A stretch of DNA of 64,000 nucleotides. Origin: Janibacter cremeus. Lineage in GTDB: Bacteria; Actinomycetota; Actinomycetes; Actinomycetales; Dermatophilaceae. The position numbers and the translations under genes are program-made. Shown piece by piece: positions 18,261 to 27,213 of this stretch (position 1 is the first letter of the stretch; every line of letters begins with the position of its first letter). The DNA is taken from positions 2,356,001 to 2,420,000 of the forward strand of contig NZ_JACCAE010000001.1 in NCBI RefSeq assembly GCF_013409205.1. Direction: 5' to 3'. The notes under the pieces are model-generated. The model ran no database searches, was not told the DNA's origin, and saw only the letters and a list, made by a program, of their open reading frames with translations.

Positions 18261-19085
18261 ATGCCTGAAGGCCACACTCTCCACCGGATCGCCCGGGACC
18301 TGCGCGCCGCCTTTGCCGGTCGGGTCGTGTCCGTGTCGTCCCCACAGGGGCGGTTTGCCGCCGGTGCCGCGCTGCTGACCGACCACGAGGTCGTGGAGGC
18401 ACGCGCCCACGGCAAGCACCTCTTCGTCGAGTTCGCCGGCGAGCGGGTCCTGCACGTCCATCTCGGTCTCATCGGCAGCTTCACCATCGACGCGACGGCA
18501 TACGTGGGGGAGCGGCCGGTCATCGGGCAGGTCCGCTGCCGCATCGCCGGCGACCGGCACGTCGCTGACCTGCGTGGCCCCATGACCTGCCGGGTCATCA
18601 CCCCGGACGAGGAAGCGGCCGTGCACCACAAGCTCGGCCCGGATCCCCTGCGGGACAGCGATGGCGAACCGGCGTGGGAGCGGATCCACCGGTCGAGGAA
18701 GTCGGTGGCCGCACTGCTCATGGAGCAGCAGGTGCTTGCCGGCGTCGGCAACGTCTACCGCTGCGAGGTCCTCTTCCGGCACCGGATCAACCCGATGACC
18801 CCCGGTGAGCGGCTCAAGCGCAGCTCGTGGGACCTCATCTGGGCAGACCTGCGGCGCCTGCTGCCCCTCGGCGTCGCGACGAGTCGGATCGTGACCGTCG
18901 CGGACGAGGTGGCGCAGATCGAGTCCGCCCTGGCGAAGGGGGAGGACGTGCACCTCGACGAGCGGACGAGCTACGTGTACAAGCGGACCGGCCAGGACTG
19001 CGACCGGTGCGGCTCGATCATCAAGGCGAAGGACGTCGCCGGCCGCAACCTCTACTGGTGCGGGAACTGCCAGCGGCGCAGCTGA
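18261..19085 (+). CDS. Nei/Fpg-family DNA glycosylase
   Basis: Base-excision repair bifunctional glycosylase removing oxidised bases. 274 aa. The catalytic Pro2-Glu3 (MPEGHTLHRIARDL) is intact, the helix-two-turn-helix reads KSVAALLMEQQVLAGVGNVYRCEVLF, and the C-terminal zinc finger has four cysteines in CDRCGSIIKAKDVAGRNLYWCGNC (C-x2-C-x16-C-x2-C). MPEGHT rather than MPELPE points to the endonuclease VIII (Nei) branch common in actinobacteria. Its place 12 bases behind ku suggests a shared repair operon. Confidence 0.93.
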   Translation: MPEGHTLHRIARDLRAAFAGRVVSVSSPQGRFAAGAALLTDHEVVEARAHGKHLFVEFAGERVLHVHLGLIGSFTIDATAYVGERPVIGQVRCRIAGDRHVADLRGPMTCRVITPDEEAAVHHKLGPDPLRDSDGEPAWERIHRSRKSVAALLMEQQVLAGVGNVYRCEVLFRHRINPMTPGERLKRSSWDLIWADLRRLLPLGVATSRIVTVADEVAQIESALAKGEDVHLDERTSYVYKRTGQDCDRCGSIIKAKDVAGRNLYWCGNCQRRS

Positions 19086-19130
19086 TGAGTTGGCGGAGGT
19101 AGAGAGGGTTCGATGACTGGCCTCGGAAGG

Positions 19131-20798
19131 TCACTCGAGGCTGGACCCCACCGATGTCTCCACCACGGGCGCCAAGCGCGTGGTGTCGGCAGTGGTCCAC
19201 CCGGGCGGAGGCAGTATCTTGGCCCAGGCGTACACCGGCTCCTGCCCGAACTGGTGTCCCTGCCCGGGCGGGACGTCGTTGGCGACCATCTGATCCGCAC
19301 CCAGCTGCAGCATCGTGATGCCGGGGATCCAGCGGATCGATGGTGACACTGCACGTCCGCGCGGCTCGCGCAGCCAGTCGGGCTTGTGCCAGGCCAAGGA
19401 CCAGTCCCACCAGGTGATGGGGTCGTTGGCGTGCTGGAGGTAGCCGATCCGGGTATCGGGCCACGCAGCGGTCGGGACGTCCCAGTCCTCGGGACGGTCG
19501 GCGAACCGCACCATTTCGCCGCGGTCGAAGACCGGGAGCACTTCCGGGGTGCCGGCATCTCGTGCCGCGGTGTACCGGCGCCACAGGGTGTTGTTATTCG
19601 TCGGGCCGACGAACAGTGCGCCGTCGGTGCGCAGGGCCAGGTCCTGGTGGCCGCTGAAGGCCGACTCTCCGCCGAAGGAGCCCAGGCTCTCACCGCTCAC
19701 GACGAGCTTCGGACGTTCTCCGGCAGGGAGCTCGGACCAGCGCGCGTACACGGCGTTGAAGAGCAGACGGCCTGCCTCGCGGGACCTGTCCTCGTCGACG
19801 AGGAACGACAGCCAGCTGGGTAGGTAGGAGTACTGCATGCTCACGGTCGCCGTGTCCCCGCCCCACATGTACTCCAGGGCCTGGGTCTGGTTCTCGTTGA
19901 TCCACCCCCGCCCGGTACCCGTGGCGACGTTGATGACCGCTCGGTCGAAGCCACCGGCGAGCTCGAGTTCCCGCACGGCCCGGGTGGCCTCCTGCCGCAG
20001 GTCGACCTCGTGGTCGGCGCCGACCCCGACATAGGCGCGCACGGGCTGCCGGGCCGGACCGTCGGTGAACCCCGCGATCTGCTCACGGCTCGGGGCGTTG
20101 GTGATGAAGACCCGCCCCTGACGTCCCAGGTCGTCCCAGGCCTCCGTCGAGCGGGGCCCGCCCGACAGGTGTCGGCTCGTCGGCGCGGCGATGTCGGCGC
20201 TGAACTCGTCGTTGATGACCATGAAGGTGGAGTCGAGGCTGCGCAGGAGGCGGTTGCCGGCCACATCAGTGACGAGCACGTTGACGAGCAGCGCGACGAC
20301 CACGCCGCCCACGACCACTGCCACCCGAGCCGGCAGCACCCGGGAGAGCGCGCGTGAGAGCGCGCGTCCGGCGGTCTTGATGACGCGAGCGATCGCCAGG
20401 AACACGACGAAGAGCAGGGCCGCCAGGACGAGCGTGAGCAGCGCCGCCCCCACCCCGAGGTGGGGCACGCCGACGAGGTCACGCAGGTGGTTCTCCCAGC
20501 GCAGGTACGCCCACAGCGTCAGCACGGTCCCGATGACCGCGATGAGGCCGGTGACCTGCCACGCCACACGGCGCGGATGACCGGTCAGGCGCCCGCCGCA
20601 ACTGCGTACCACCCACCCCAGCAGGGCGCCGAGACCGTAGCCCCCGAGGGCAGCCACCGCGGCCACGAGGGCCTGGAAGATCGCACTGCGGGGGAGCAGG
20701 GCCGGGGTGAAGGCCAGCCAGAAGAACACCATCGCGCCGACGGTTGGGGCGTATGGCGCCCGGACCTGCCGTACGACGCGCGAAGCGCTCGGATTCAT
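19131..20798 (-). CDS. Membrane-anchored alpha/beta-hydrolase (Abhydrolase_9 type)
   Basis: 555 aa from the ATG at 20798; an in-frame extension to 20873 lacks a supporting RBS. The N-terminal about 200 residues hold four or five membrane helices (VGAMVFFWLAFTPALL, FQALVAAVAALGGYGLG, TGLIAVIGTVLTLWAYL, LLTLVLAALLFVVFLAI, VAVVVGGVVVALLVNVLV). The C-terminal domain has the nucleophile elbow GESLGSFG and resembles the PF10081-type hydrolases of actinobacteria. Substrate and physiological role are unknown. It is convergent with the nei-like gene, 45 bases apart, and divergent from mhuD. Confidence 0.85.
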   Translation of the reverse strand: MNPSASRVVRQVRAPYAPTVGAMVFFWLAFTPALLPRSAIFQALVAAVAALGGYGLGALLGWVVRSCGGRLTGHPRRVAWQVTGLIAVIGTVLTLWAYLRWENHLRDLVGVPHLGVGAALLTLVLAALLFVVFLAIARVIKTAGRALSRALSRVLPARVAVVVGGVVVALLVNVLVTDVAGNRLLRSLDSTFMVINDEFSADIAAPTSRHLSGGPRSTEAWDDLGRQGRVFITNAPSREQIAGFTDGPARQPVRAYVGVGADHEVDLRQEATRAVRELELAGGFDRAVINVATGTGRGWINENQTQALEYMWGGDTATVSMQYSYLPSWLSFLVDEDRSREAGRLLFNAVYARWSELPAGERPKLVVSGESLGSFGGESAFSGHQDLALRTDGALFVGPTNNNTLWRRYTAARDAGTPEVLPVFDRGEMVRFADRPEDWDVPTAAWPDTRIGYLQHANDPITWWDWSLAWHKPDWLREPRGRAVSPSIRWIPGITMLQLGADQMVANDVPPGQGHQFGQEPVYAWAKILPPPGWTTADTTRLAPVVETSVGSSLE

Positions 20799-20969
20799 GG
20801 CCACCGCCCAACGAGGGATACGACAGGGGCTCGTGCAATGACCACCGAGACCCGCCGTAGCCCCGCCGGACACGCTCCGGAGTCTATCGGTGGGGAACGC
20901 ACGAGTCGGGCACGGGCGATGGGCTTGCGAGCGTGCCTCGGTGGATGATTCCGGGGTTAGGGTCGCCTC

Positions 20970-21284
20970 ATGAGCATCGTCAAGATCAACGCCATCAGTG
21001 TCCCCGAGCAGGCGCGCGAGGAGCTCGAGCGTCGTTTCGCCGAGCGCAAGGGCACCGTGGACTCATCGCCGGGATTCGAGGGGTTCCAACTGCTGCGGCC
21101 CACAGATGGTGAGGACCGTTACTTCGTCATCACCTGGTGGGCGGACGAGGAGTCGTTCGTGGCGTGGCGCGACGGCGATGCTCGGAACGCGCACTCGGGC
21201 GAGGGGAAGAAACCGGTCGCATCCGGTGCTGACCTCATGGGTTTCGACGTCGTCATCGACGTCCCGAAGCCCGCCGCGGGCTGA
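20970..21284 (+). CDS. mhuD: Haem-degrading monooxygenase, MhuD-like
   Basis: 104 aa ABM-fold protein very close to M. tuberculosis MhuD as I recall it: VVKINAI becomes IVKINAI with the catalytic Asn7, SPGFxGFQLLRP is conserved, and the Trp and His of the active site are present in FVAWRDGDARNAHSGE. MhuD opens haem to mycobilins and releases iron in the cytoplasm. A TAGGGT box lies 6 bases before the ATG without a Shine-Dalgarno motif, so the mRNA may be leaderless. It stands just upstream of clpC, as in mycobacteria. Confidence 0.9.
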   Translation: MSIVKINAISVPEQAREELERRFAERKGTVDSSPGFEGFQLLRPTDGEDRYFVITWWADEESFVAWRDGDARNAHSGEGKKPVASGADLMGFDVVIDVPKPAAG

Positions 21285-21292
21285 CGCCTGTG

Positions 21293-21306
21293 CGCTGAGA
21301 GCGAAC
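21293..21306. promoter_or_regulatory. ClgR-type operator upstream of clpC
   Basis: CGCTGAGAGCGAAC fits the ClgR consensus CGCY-NAN-RGCGWWS at every defined position. It lies between mhuD and clpC, 135 bases before the clpC ATG. ClgR is the known activator of clp genes in actinobacteria. A TAGCAT -10-like box follows at 21402-21407. Confidence 0.6.
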
Positions 21307-21441
21307 ATTCCACACGGCGTCGAGGCCGTGGAACAGCCGAGCCGGGTGCGGCGTTGGCACCGGATGAGAAGGCTCGACCTCGAGAACCCGGGGCGGGCAC
21401 GTAGCATCGTGGTCTGAGCGACACATGAAGGGGTAGATCCC

Positions 21442-23967
21442 ATGTTCGAACGGTTTACCGACCGGGCCCGCCGGGTCGTGGTCCTGGCCCAGGAGGAGGC
21501 GCGCCTCCTCAACCACAACTACATCGGGACCGAGCACATCCTGCTCGGCCTCATCCACGAGGGCGAAGGGGTGGCGAGCAAGGCGCTCGAGTCCCTGGGC
21601 GTCTCCCTCGATGCCGTCCGTGAGCAGGTCCAGGACATCATCGGTCCGGGCCAGCAGGCGCCGTCGGGGCACATCCCCTTCACCCCGCGCGCCAAGAAGG
21701 TGCTCGAGCTGTCCCTGCGCGAGGCGCTGCAGCTCGGCCACAACTACATCGGCACCGAGCACATCCTGCTCGGCCTCATCCGCGAGGGCGAAGGGGTGGC
21801 CGCCCAGGTCCTCGTCAAGCTCGGCGCGGACCTCGGCCGGGTGCGCCAGACCGTCATCCAGCTCATCTCCGGCTACCAGGGTGGCAAGGAGGGCCAGGCT
21901 GCTGGTGTCGGTGCGGGCTCCGGTCCGCAGGAGGGCCAGCCCGCGGGCTCGCTGGTGCTCGACCAGTTCGGTCGAAATCTCACCCAGGCCGCGCGTGATG
22001 GCCAGGTCGACCCGGTCATCGGGCGGACCAAGGAGATCGAGCGCATCATGCAGGTCCTCTCGCGCCGCACGAAGAACAACCCGGTCCTCATCGGTGAGCC
22101 CGGCGTCGGCAAGTCCGCCGTCGTCGAGGGTCTCGCCCAGGACATCGTCGACGAGAACGTCCCCGAGCCGTTGAAGGACAAGCAGCTCTACACGCTCGAC
22201 CTCGGCTCGCTCGTCGCCGGCAGCCGCTACCGCGGTGACTTCGAGGAGCGTCTGAAGAAGGTGCTCAAGGAGATCAAGACCCGCGGCGACATCATCCTCT
22301 TCATCGACGAGATCCACACCCTCGTCGGTGCGGGAGCGGCCGAGGGCGCCATAGATGCCGCCAGCATCCTCAAGCCGATGCTCGCCCGCGGTGAGCTGCA
22401 GACGATCGGTGCGACCACGCTCGAGGAGTACCGCAAGCACATCGAGAAGGACTCCGCGCTGGAGCGCCGCTTCCAGCCGATCCAGGTCGACGAGCCCTCG
22501 CTGGCGCACGCCATCGAGATGCTCAAGGGCCTGCGTGACCGTTACGAGGCGCACCACAAGGTGACCATCACCGACCCGGCGATCGTCGCCGCGGTGACGA
22601 TGGCCGACCGCTACGTCAACGACCGCTTCCTGCCGGACAAGGCGATCGACCTCATCGACGAGGCCGGCGCACGCCTGCGCATCCGCCGGATGACGGCTCC
22701 GCCGGAGCTGAAGGAGTTCGACGACAAGATCGCCCAGGTCCGTCTGGAGAAGGAGTCGGCCATCGACGGCCAGGACTTCGAGAAGGCCGCCAGCCTGCGC
22801 GACGACGAGAAGCACCTGCTCGCGGACAAGGCCAAGCGCGAGGAGGAGTGGAAGGCCGGCGACATGGACGTCGTGGCCGAGGTCGACGAGGAGCTGATCG
22901 CCGAGGTGCTCGCCGCCTCGACCGGTATCCCGGTCTTCAAGCTCTCCGAGGAGGAGTCGACGCGACTGCTCAACATGGAGGCCGAGCTGCACAAGCGGGT
23001 CATCGGCAACGACGACGCGATCAACGGCCTCTCGGCAGCGATCCGCCGCACCCGTGCCGGTCTGAAGGACCCGCACCGCCCGGGTGGCTCGTTCATCTTC
23101 GCCGGTCCGACCGGTGTCGGTAAGACCGAGCTGGCCAAGGCCCTGGCGGAGTTCCTCTTCGGCGACGAGGACAGCCTGATCACCCTCGACATGTCGGAGT
23201 ACTCCGAGAAGCACACGGTCAGCCGTCTCTTCGGCTCGCCTCCCGGCTACGTCGGGTACGACGAGGGTGGCCAGCTGACGGAGAAGGTGCGCCGCAAGCC
23301 CTTCTCGGTGGTCCTCTTCGACGAGGTGGAGAAGGCCCACCCGGAGATCTTCAACTCGCTGCTCCAGGTGCTCGAGGACGGCCGTCTGACCGACTCGCAG
23401 GGTCGGATGGTCGACTTCAAGAACACCATCATCCTGATGACGACGAACCTGGGTACCCGGGACATCTCCAAGGGGTCGATGGGCTTCGTCGCCAACAAGG
23501 ACGACCGCACCGACTACGAGCGGATGAAGGGCAAGGTCATCGACGAGCTGAAGAACCACTTCCGTCCGGAGTTCCTCAACCGCGTCGACGACACGATCGT
23601 CTTCCCGCAGCTGAGCCAGGACGAGCTGGTCCAGATCGTCGACCTCGAGGTCGCCAAGCTCGACAAGCGCCTGAAGGACAAGGACATGGGCATGGAGCTC
23701 ACGACTGCGGCGAAGGAGCTGCTGGCCAAGCGCGGCTACGACCCGGTGCTGGGTGCCCGTCCGCTCAAGCGGACCATCCAGCGCGAGATCGAGGACGTGC
23801 TCTCCGAGAAGATCCTCTTCGGCGAGCTGTCCGCCGGTGAGATCGTCGCGGTGGACGTCGAGGGCGAGGGCAAGTCCGCGAAGTTCATCTTCCACGGCGC
23901 GCCCAACGTCGGCGAGCTCGACATCCCGCTCATCGAGGCGGGCGACGGCGGCTCTTCCTCCGACTGA
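21442..23967 (+). CDS. clpC: ATP-dependent Clp protease ATPase subunit ClpC
   Basis: AAA+ unfoldase feeding ClpP1P2. 841 aa. The N-domain (residues 1-150) contains two copies of the repeat [13 protein letters not shown]; Walker A of the first ring is GEPGVGKS (218-225) and of the second GPTGVGKT (555-562); the middle domain contains the UvrB/UvrC-like [13 protein letters not shown] segment typical of ClpC rather than ClpB. The second ring carries [15 protein letters not shown]. The start [20 protein letters not shown] is the family start; AAGGGG precedes it. It ends at a strong stem-loop (24049-24080). Confidence 0.98.
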   Translation: MFERFTDRARRVVVLAQEEARLLNHNYIGTEHILLGLIHEGEGVASKALESLGVSLDAVREQVQDIIGPGQQAPSGHIPFTPRAKKVLELSLREALQLGHNYIGTEHILLGLIREGEGVAAQVLVKLGADLGRVRQTVIQLISGYQGGKEGQAAGVGAGSGPQEGQPAGSLVLDQFGRNLTQAARDGQVDPVIGRTKEIERIMQVLSRRTKNNPVLIGEPGVGKSAVVEGLAQDIVDENVPEPLKDKQLYTLDLGSLVAGSRYRGDFEERLKKVLKEIKTRGDIILFIDEIHTLVGAGAAEGAIDAASILKPMLARGELQTIGATTLEEYRKHIEKDSALERRFQPIQVDEPSLAHAIEMLKGLRDRYEAHHKVTITDPAIVAAVTMADRYVNDRFLPDKAIDLIDEAGARLRIRRMTAPPELKEFDDKIAQVRLEKESAIDGQDFEKAASLRDDEKHLLADKAKREEEWKAGDMDVVAEVDEELIAEVLAASTGIPVFKLSEEESTRLLNMEAELHKRVIGNDDAINGLSAAIRRTRAGLKDPHRPGGSFIFAGPTGVGKTELAKALAEFLFGDEDSLITLDMSEYSEKHTVSRLFGSPPGYVGYDEGGQLTEKVRRKPFSVVLFDEVEKAHPEIFNSLLQVLEDGRLTDSQGRMVDFKNTIILMTTNLGTRDISKGSMGFVANKDDRTDYERMKGKVIDELKNHFRPEFLNRVDDTIVFPQLSQDELVQIVDLEVAKLDKRLKDKDMGMELTTAAKELLAKRGYDPVLGARPLKRTIQREIEDVLSEKILFGELSAGEIVAVDVEGEGKSAKFIFHGAPNVGELDIPLIEAGDGGSSSD

Positions 23968-24048
23968 GGGCCCTCACGGTGGTCGAGGTGCAAGGCCGTT
24001 CGCGGCTGAGCCTCGAGGCCACATCACCGCACACCTCCAAGCGCGACG

Positions 24049-24080
24049 GGGGGCCGGTCACCATCGGGTGACCGGCCCCC
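24049..24080 (+). terminator. Stem-loop terminator after clpC
   Basis: Perfect 14-base inverted repeat GGGGGCCGGTCACC / GGTGACCGGCCCCC with the loop ATCG, followed by TTCG rather than a long T run. The right arm runs into a copy of the CCCCCTTCG motif (24076-24084). Confidence 0.8.
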
Positions 24081-24182
24081 TTCGTCATGCCCGGGATGGT
24101 CGCGAATGGCCGGGATATCTGTCCGGGGCCGCGTTGTGTCCCGGCCGTGCCCGACGGAGCAGGTCAGGGCGATGTGTCCCGG

Positions 24183-24764
24183 TCAGGCAGGCGGGGCCCA
24201 GCGGGGGTCCCGCCCGATGAAGGCGAAGAACCGGTCCTGGATGGTCGCATCCGGCGGCACCGGCTGCTGCTGCCCGAACTGCCCCGAGCCGCGGATGAGC
24301 TCCGCCTGCGCGGACATCCCTTCCAGCGCCCCCGCGATGAACTCCTCGTCGAGCCGGTCGTCCTGACCGGTGGCCCGGGCGAGGTCCCAGGTGTGGAAGA
24401 CGACGTCGCTGGTGAAGAACTGGTCGATCATCGCCGGCAGCGGCAGCTCGCCGATGAACTCGTGCGAGAACGTCACCTCCCCGCTCGCCGGGTCCGCCAG
24501 CAGCGCCCGTACCTGGACGTCGGTCCCGGTCCACGCGGCCACCGGGTCGTCGTCCGCCGAGGCGACCGGGGCGAGGCGTACCGAGCTACCTGACGACACG
24601 AGGGCCGGGAACCACGTGGTCAGGTGCCCGACGACATCGCGGGCCCGCCACTCCGGGACGGGCGAAGGGGCGTCCCAGTCGCTGGTTCCCTGGACTCGTT
24701 CGGTGAAGCTGGCGGCGGCGGACCGGTAGCGCTCGACCACCGACATCTCGGTCAGCGAGGTCAT
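24183..24764 (-). CDS. DinB/maleylpyruvate-isomerase-fold protein, TIGR03086-like
   Basis: 193 aa. The N-terminal helix contains the variable DinB-type start VVERYRSAAASFTERV, then WRARDVVGHLTTWFP with the first metal-ligand-type His, and a C-terminal DVVFHTWDLARATGQD carrying the second His. This H...HxWD pattern marks the mycothiol-dependent maleylpyruvate isomerase-like/TIGR03086 families of actinobacteria; metal binding is likely, the reaction unknown. It overlaps the SRPBCC gene by 4 bases and is the last gene of the ArsR operon. Confidence 0.82.
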   Translation of the reverse strand: MTSLTEMSVVERYRSAAASFTERVQGTSDWDAPSPVPEWRARDVVGHLTTWFPALVSSGSSVRLAPVASADDDPVAAWTGTDVQVRALLADPASGEVTFSHEFIGELPLPAMIDQFFTSDVVFHTWDLARATGQDDRLDEEFIAGALEGMSAQAELIRGSGQFGQQQPVPPDATIQDRFFAFIGRDPRWAPPA

Positions 24765-25261
24765 GCGACCTCCCCGGCACCGAGCATCGAGTCAAGGGCC
24801 GCGTAGCCCTCGTTGATGCCGACGTCCATGCCCGAGGCGAGCATCGCCTCGCGACTGGCGAAGGAGTCGAGGAGCGAGTGCCCGTGCAGTCGCGTCCACC
24901 CGTCGCCGAGGTCCTCGAAGGTCATGGTCTCCAGCGACACGGCGTCGCCGAAGCCCTCGAAGGTGAAGGTCTGCACGATCCGGTCGGGTCGCACCTCGTG
25001 GAAGCTGCCGAAGAAGCGGAACTCCTCGGTCTCGCTCCCCGCGCCGCGAAGGTTCGTGAAACGCCAGCTGCCACCCGTCCGCGCGTCCCAGTGATCGATG
25101 CGGGTGGACAGGTCGTGCGGTCCGACCCACATGGCGTAGAGGTCGGGATCGGTGTGGGCGCGGAGGAGCTGCTCCGGTGTCGCCCGGAAGTCGCGGGTGA
25201 TCCGGATCGCCGGCAGCTCGGGATCGGCTGTGATGGTGGCGGTGGTGATGTGCTCGGTCAT
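24761..25261 (-). CDS. SRPBCC (AHSA1-like) protein
   Basis: 166 aa. ITRDFRATPEQLLRAHTDPDLYAMWVGP at the start is the typical AHSA1/START-like pattern (first strand, then W in the helix), followed by WRFTNLRGAG, FGSFHEVRPDRIVQTFTFEG and a long C-terminal helix ending MDVGINEGYAALDSML. It forms a helix-grip fold that holds hydrophobic ligands. Proteins of this group are regularly encoded next to an ArsR regulator, as here (ATGA overlap). No function is assigned. Confidence 0.87.
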   Translation of the reverse strand: MTEHITTATITADPELPAIRITRDFRATPEQLLRAHTDPDLYAMWVGPHDLSTRIDHWDARTGGSWRFTNLRGAGSETEEFRFFGSFHEVRPDRIVQTFTFEGFGDAVSLETMTFEDLGDGWTRLHGHSLLDSFASREAMLASGMDVGINEGYAALDSMLGAGEVA

Positions 25262-25614
25262 TGGTCTTCTCCACTCGTGCGGTCTGGCGAAGGGAGGTCG
25301 GTCAGGACCTCCTCGAGACGGGCCATGCGGAGCTCGGCCTGTCGCTGGTATCGCTCGATCCAGGTGGTCATGGTGGCCAGTACCTCGCTCTCGAGGTGGA
25401 CCGGGCGGCGTTGCGCCTCACGACGGCGGGTGACGAGCCCGGCGTCCTGCAGGACCATCACGTGCTTGCTGACGGCCTGCAGGCTCATGTCGTAGGGGGC
25501 GGCGAGGTCGGAGACGGTGGCGTCACCGACGGTGAGGCGGGCGACGATGTCCCGCCGGACGGGGTCGGCCAGTGCGGCGAACGCCCGGGACAGCTCGTCC
25601 GCGCTCTGGTCCAT
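25258..25614 (-). CDS. ArsR-family repressor
   Basis: 118 aa from the ATG at 25614, with GGGAGG upstream. Winged helix-turn-helix: ALADPVRRDIVARLTVGDATVSDLAAPYDMSLQAVSKHVMVLQDAGLVTRRREAQRR (key blocks LADPVRR, SLQAVSKH, GLVTRR). No cysteine metal site is visible, so it is of the AHSA1-associated ArsR type rather than a metal sensor. First gene of an operon with the SRPBCC and DinB-like genes. Two identical-pattern operators lie in its promoter region. Confidence 0.92.
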   Translation of the reverse strand: MDQSADELSRAFAALADPVRRDIVARLTVGDATVSDLAAPYDMSLQAVSKHVMVLQDAGLVTRRREAQRRPVHLESEVLATMTTWIERYQRQAELRMARLEEVLTDLPSPDRTSGEDQ

Positions 25615-25634
25615 GTCGCCCTCCCATCCTGTAA

Positions 25635-25696
25635 TCAACCAGTAGGTTGAATACAAGAATGGACCTGCGCGGCTCCGTGGTCAACCATCAGGTTGA
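25635..25696. promoter_or_regulatory. Twin ArsR operators TCAACC-N4-GGTTGA
   Basis: Two perfect inverted repeats, TCAACC-AGTA-GGTTGA at 25635-25650 and TCAACC-ATCA-GGTTGA at 25681-25696, with 46 bases (over four helical turns) between equal positions. On the minus strand the distal one contains the -35-like TTGACC, and 17 bases on is CATTCT. The proximal site is 20 bases before the arsR ATG. Confidence 0.75.
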
Positions 25697-25825
25697 GTAA
25701 GGGTGCGGCCGCCGTCAGGGGTCCGTGCGCTGAACGTGCAGAGCCAGCCGAAGCACGAGACGCGCTGATCGCCTTTCGCGTCGACCTGCGCCCCCGTCGG
25801 TGGGCGGGGGCGTAGGTTGGGCCGA

Positions 25826-26344
25826 GTGAGCCTCACCATCCGTCGAGCCCGCACCACGGACGTGTGGGCCATCCGCGACCTCGTGGCCCCACTGGCCGAG
25901 CGCCGGGTCCTGGTCAGCAAGGACACCGTCGCCTACTTCGAGGGGCTGCAGGAGTTCCACGTGGCCGAGGTCGACGACGAGGTCGTCGGCTGCGGCGCCC
26001 TGCACGTGATGTGGGAGGACCTCGCCGAGATCCGCACTCTGGCCGTCGCCGACGCGCACCTCGGCCGTGGGGTCGGGGGCCGGCTGCTGCAGGCCCTCAC
26101 CGAGGACGCCATCGCCCTGGGTGTGCGGCGCCTGTTCTGCCTGACCTTCGAGACCGAGTTCTTCACCCGCCACGGCTTCGATGAGATCGACGGGCAGGCC
26201 GTCGACCCCGAGGTCTACGTCGAGCTGCTGCACTCCTACGACGAGGGTGTGGCAGAGTTCCTCGACCTCGAGCGGGTCAAGCCCAACACCCTCGGCAACT
26301 CCCGCATGCTGCGGCAGCTGCCCGCTCAGGAGGGCAGCGAGTAG
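25826..26344 (+). CDS. Amino-acid N-acetyltransferase (N-acetylglutamate synthase, Rv2747-like)
   Basis: 172 aa GNAT from the GTG at 25826 (a TTG nine bases upstream is the only alternative). CGALHVMWEDLAEIRTLAVADAHLGRGVGGRLL gives the acetyl-CoA site (key RGVGGRLL), and FETEFFTRHGF plus SYDEGVAEFLDLERVKPNTLGNSRML closely match the mycobacterial single-domain N-acetylglutamate synthase. This would supply the first step of arginine synthesis, although no arg genes are nearby. A TAGGTT box lies 7 bases before the GTG, so a leaderless mRNA is likely. The 3' end overlaps convergent mutY by 19 bases. Confidence 0.85.
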   Translation: MSLTIRRARTTDVWAIRDLVAPLAERRVLVSKDTVAYFEGLQEFHVAEVDDEVVGCGALHVMWEDLAEIRTLAVADAHLGRGVGGRLLQALTEDAIALGVRRLFCLTFETEFFTRHGFDEIDGQAVDPEVYVELLHSYDEGVAEFLDLERVKPNTLGNSRMLRQLPAQEGSE

Positions 26345-27213
26345 CGCCCGTCCGTGCCCTGCTCGGCCAGCCCGTCCTCGAGCAGCCCGGCGAGGCAGCG
26401 CTCGACCTTCGACTCGTCGTCGGGCCACGTGGCCGCGATCGCCGTGCGCGTCACCGGGTCCGCGCTCTCCCGCAACAGCTGGACGATCCGCCCGCGGACC
26501 TGCCGGTCCGTGCCGTGCCATGTCTGGCCTCGTCGCGGTGGTCCCTCCTGCTCGGGGCGTCCGGCGAGCTGCCAGGCGCACAAGTGCGCGACCGGGCACT
26601 CGCCGCACGCGGGGGAGCGGGCCGTGCACACCAGTGCGCCCAGTTCCATGACCGCGGCGTTCCACGCATTGGCCTCGCCCACCTCACCCGGCATCGAGCG
26701 CTCGGCGAGCCGGGTCTCGGCGACCGTGAGCGACGCCGCGGCGTGCTGCTGACCCGTGATCGTGCGGGCGAGGACCCGTCGGACGTTGGTGTCGACGACG
26801 GTGTGCGGGTCCCCGAAGGCGAAGGAGGCGACTGCCGCAGCCGTGTAGGCGCCCACTCCCGGCAGCGCGAGCAGGTCCGCGTGCTCGCTCGGGACCTCGC
26901 CGTCGTGCCGTTCGACCATCACCGTCGCCGACTCCCACAGGCGCAACGCCCGGCGCGGGTAGCCCAGTCGGTCCCACATCCGCACCGCCTCGCCCGGGGT
27001 GTCCGAGGCCAGGTCGAAGGGGGTCGGCCAGCGTTCCATCCAGCGCTGCCAGATGGGCAGCACCCGCGCGATGGGGGTCTGCTGGGACATCACCTCGGAC
27101 AGGTAGACACCCCACGCAGGGCACTCGGGCTCGCGCCACGGCAGGTCGCGACCGTGGTCCGCGTACCAGGACGCGACGGCGTGGTGGAGCAGCGGTCCGG
27201 CGGCTTCGGTCAT
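26326..27213 (-). CDS. mutY: A/G-specific adenine glycosylase MutY
   Basis: Removes adenine paired with 8-oxoguanine. 295 aa. The catalytic Glu lies in YLSEVMSQQT, the helix-hairpin-helix is LPGVGAYTAAAV followed by the catalytic Asp in VVDTNVRRV, and the [4Fe-4S] cluster is C-x6-C-x2-C-x5-C (CTARSPACGECPVAHLC). It lacks most of the C-terminal NUDIX-like domain of E. coli MutY, as usual in actinobacteria. It overlaps by 4 bases the end of the TGA-interrupted gene and is last in the radA-disA operon. Confidence 0.95.
   Translation of the reverse strand: MTEAAGPLLHHAVASWYADHGRDLPWREPECPAWGVYLSEVMSQQTPIARVLPIWQRWMERWPTPFDLASDTPGEAVRMWDRLGYPRRALRLWESATVMVERHDGEVPSEHADLLALPGVGAYTAAAVASFAFGDPHTVVDTNVRRVLARTITGQQHAAASLTVAETRLAERSMPGEVGEANAWNAAVMELGALVCTARSPACGECPVAHLCAWQLAGRPEQEGPPRRGQTWHGTDRQVRGRIVQLLRESADPVTRTAIAATWPDDESKVERCLAGLLEDGLAEQGTDGRYSLPS

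Noticed and set aside
20957..20975. IdeR/DtxR iron box before mhuD
   Set aside because: Only the half TTAGGG matches; the second half is missing, and the same bases serve as the -10 box.
21253..23895. 880-codon open frame on the minus strand opposite clpC
   Set aside because: Long antisense frames are usual in high-GC codon-biased genes; the sequence is low-complexity and lacks family motifs, while clpC is certain.
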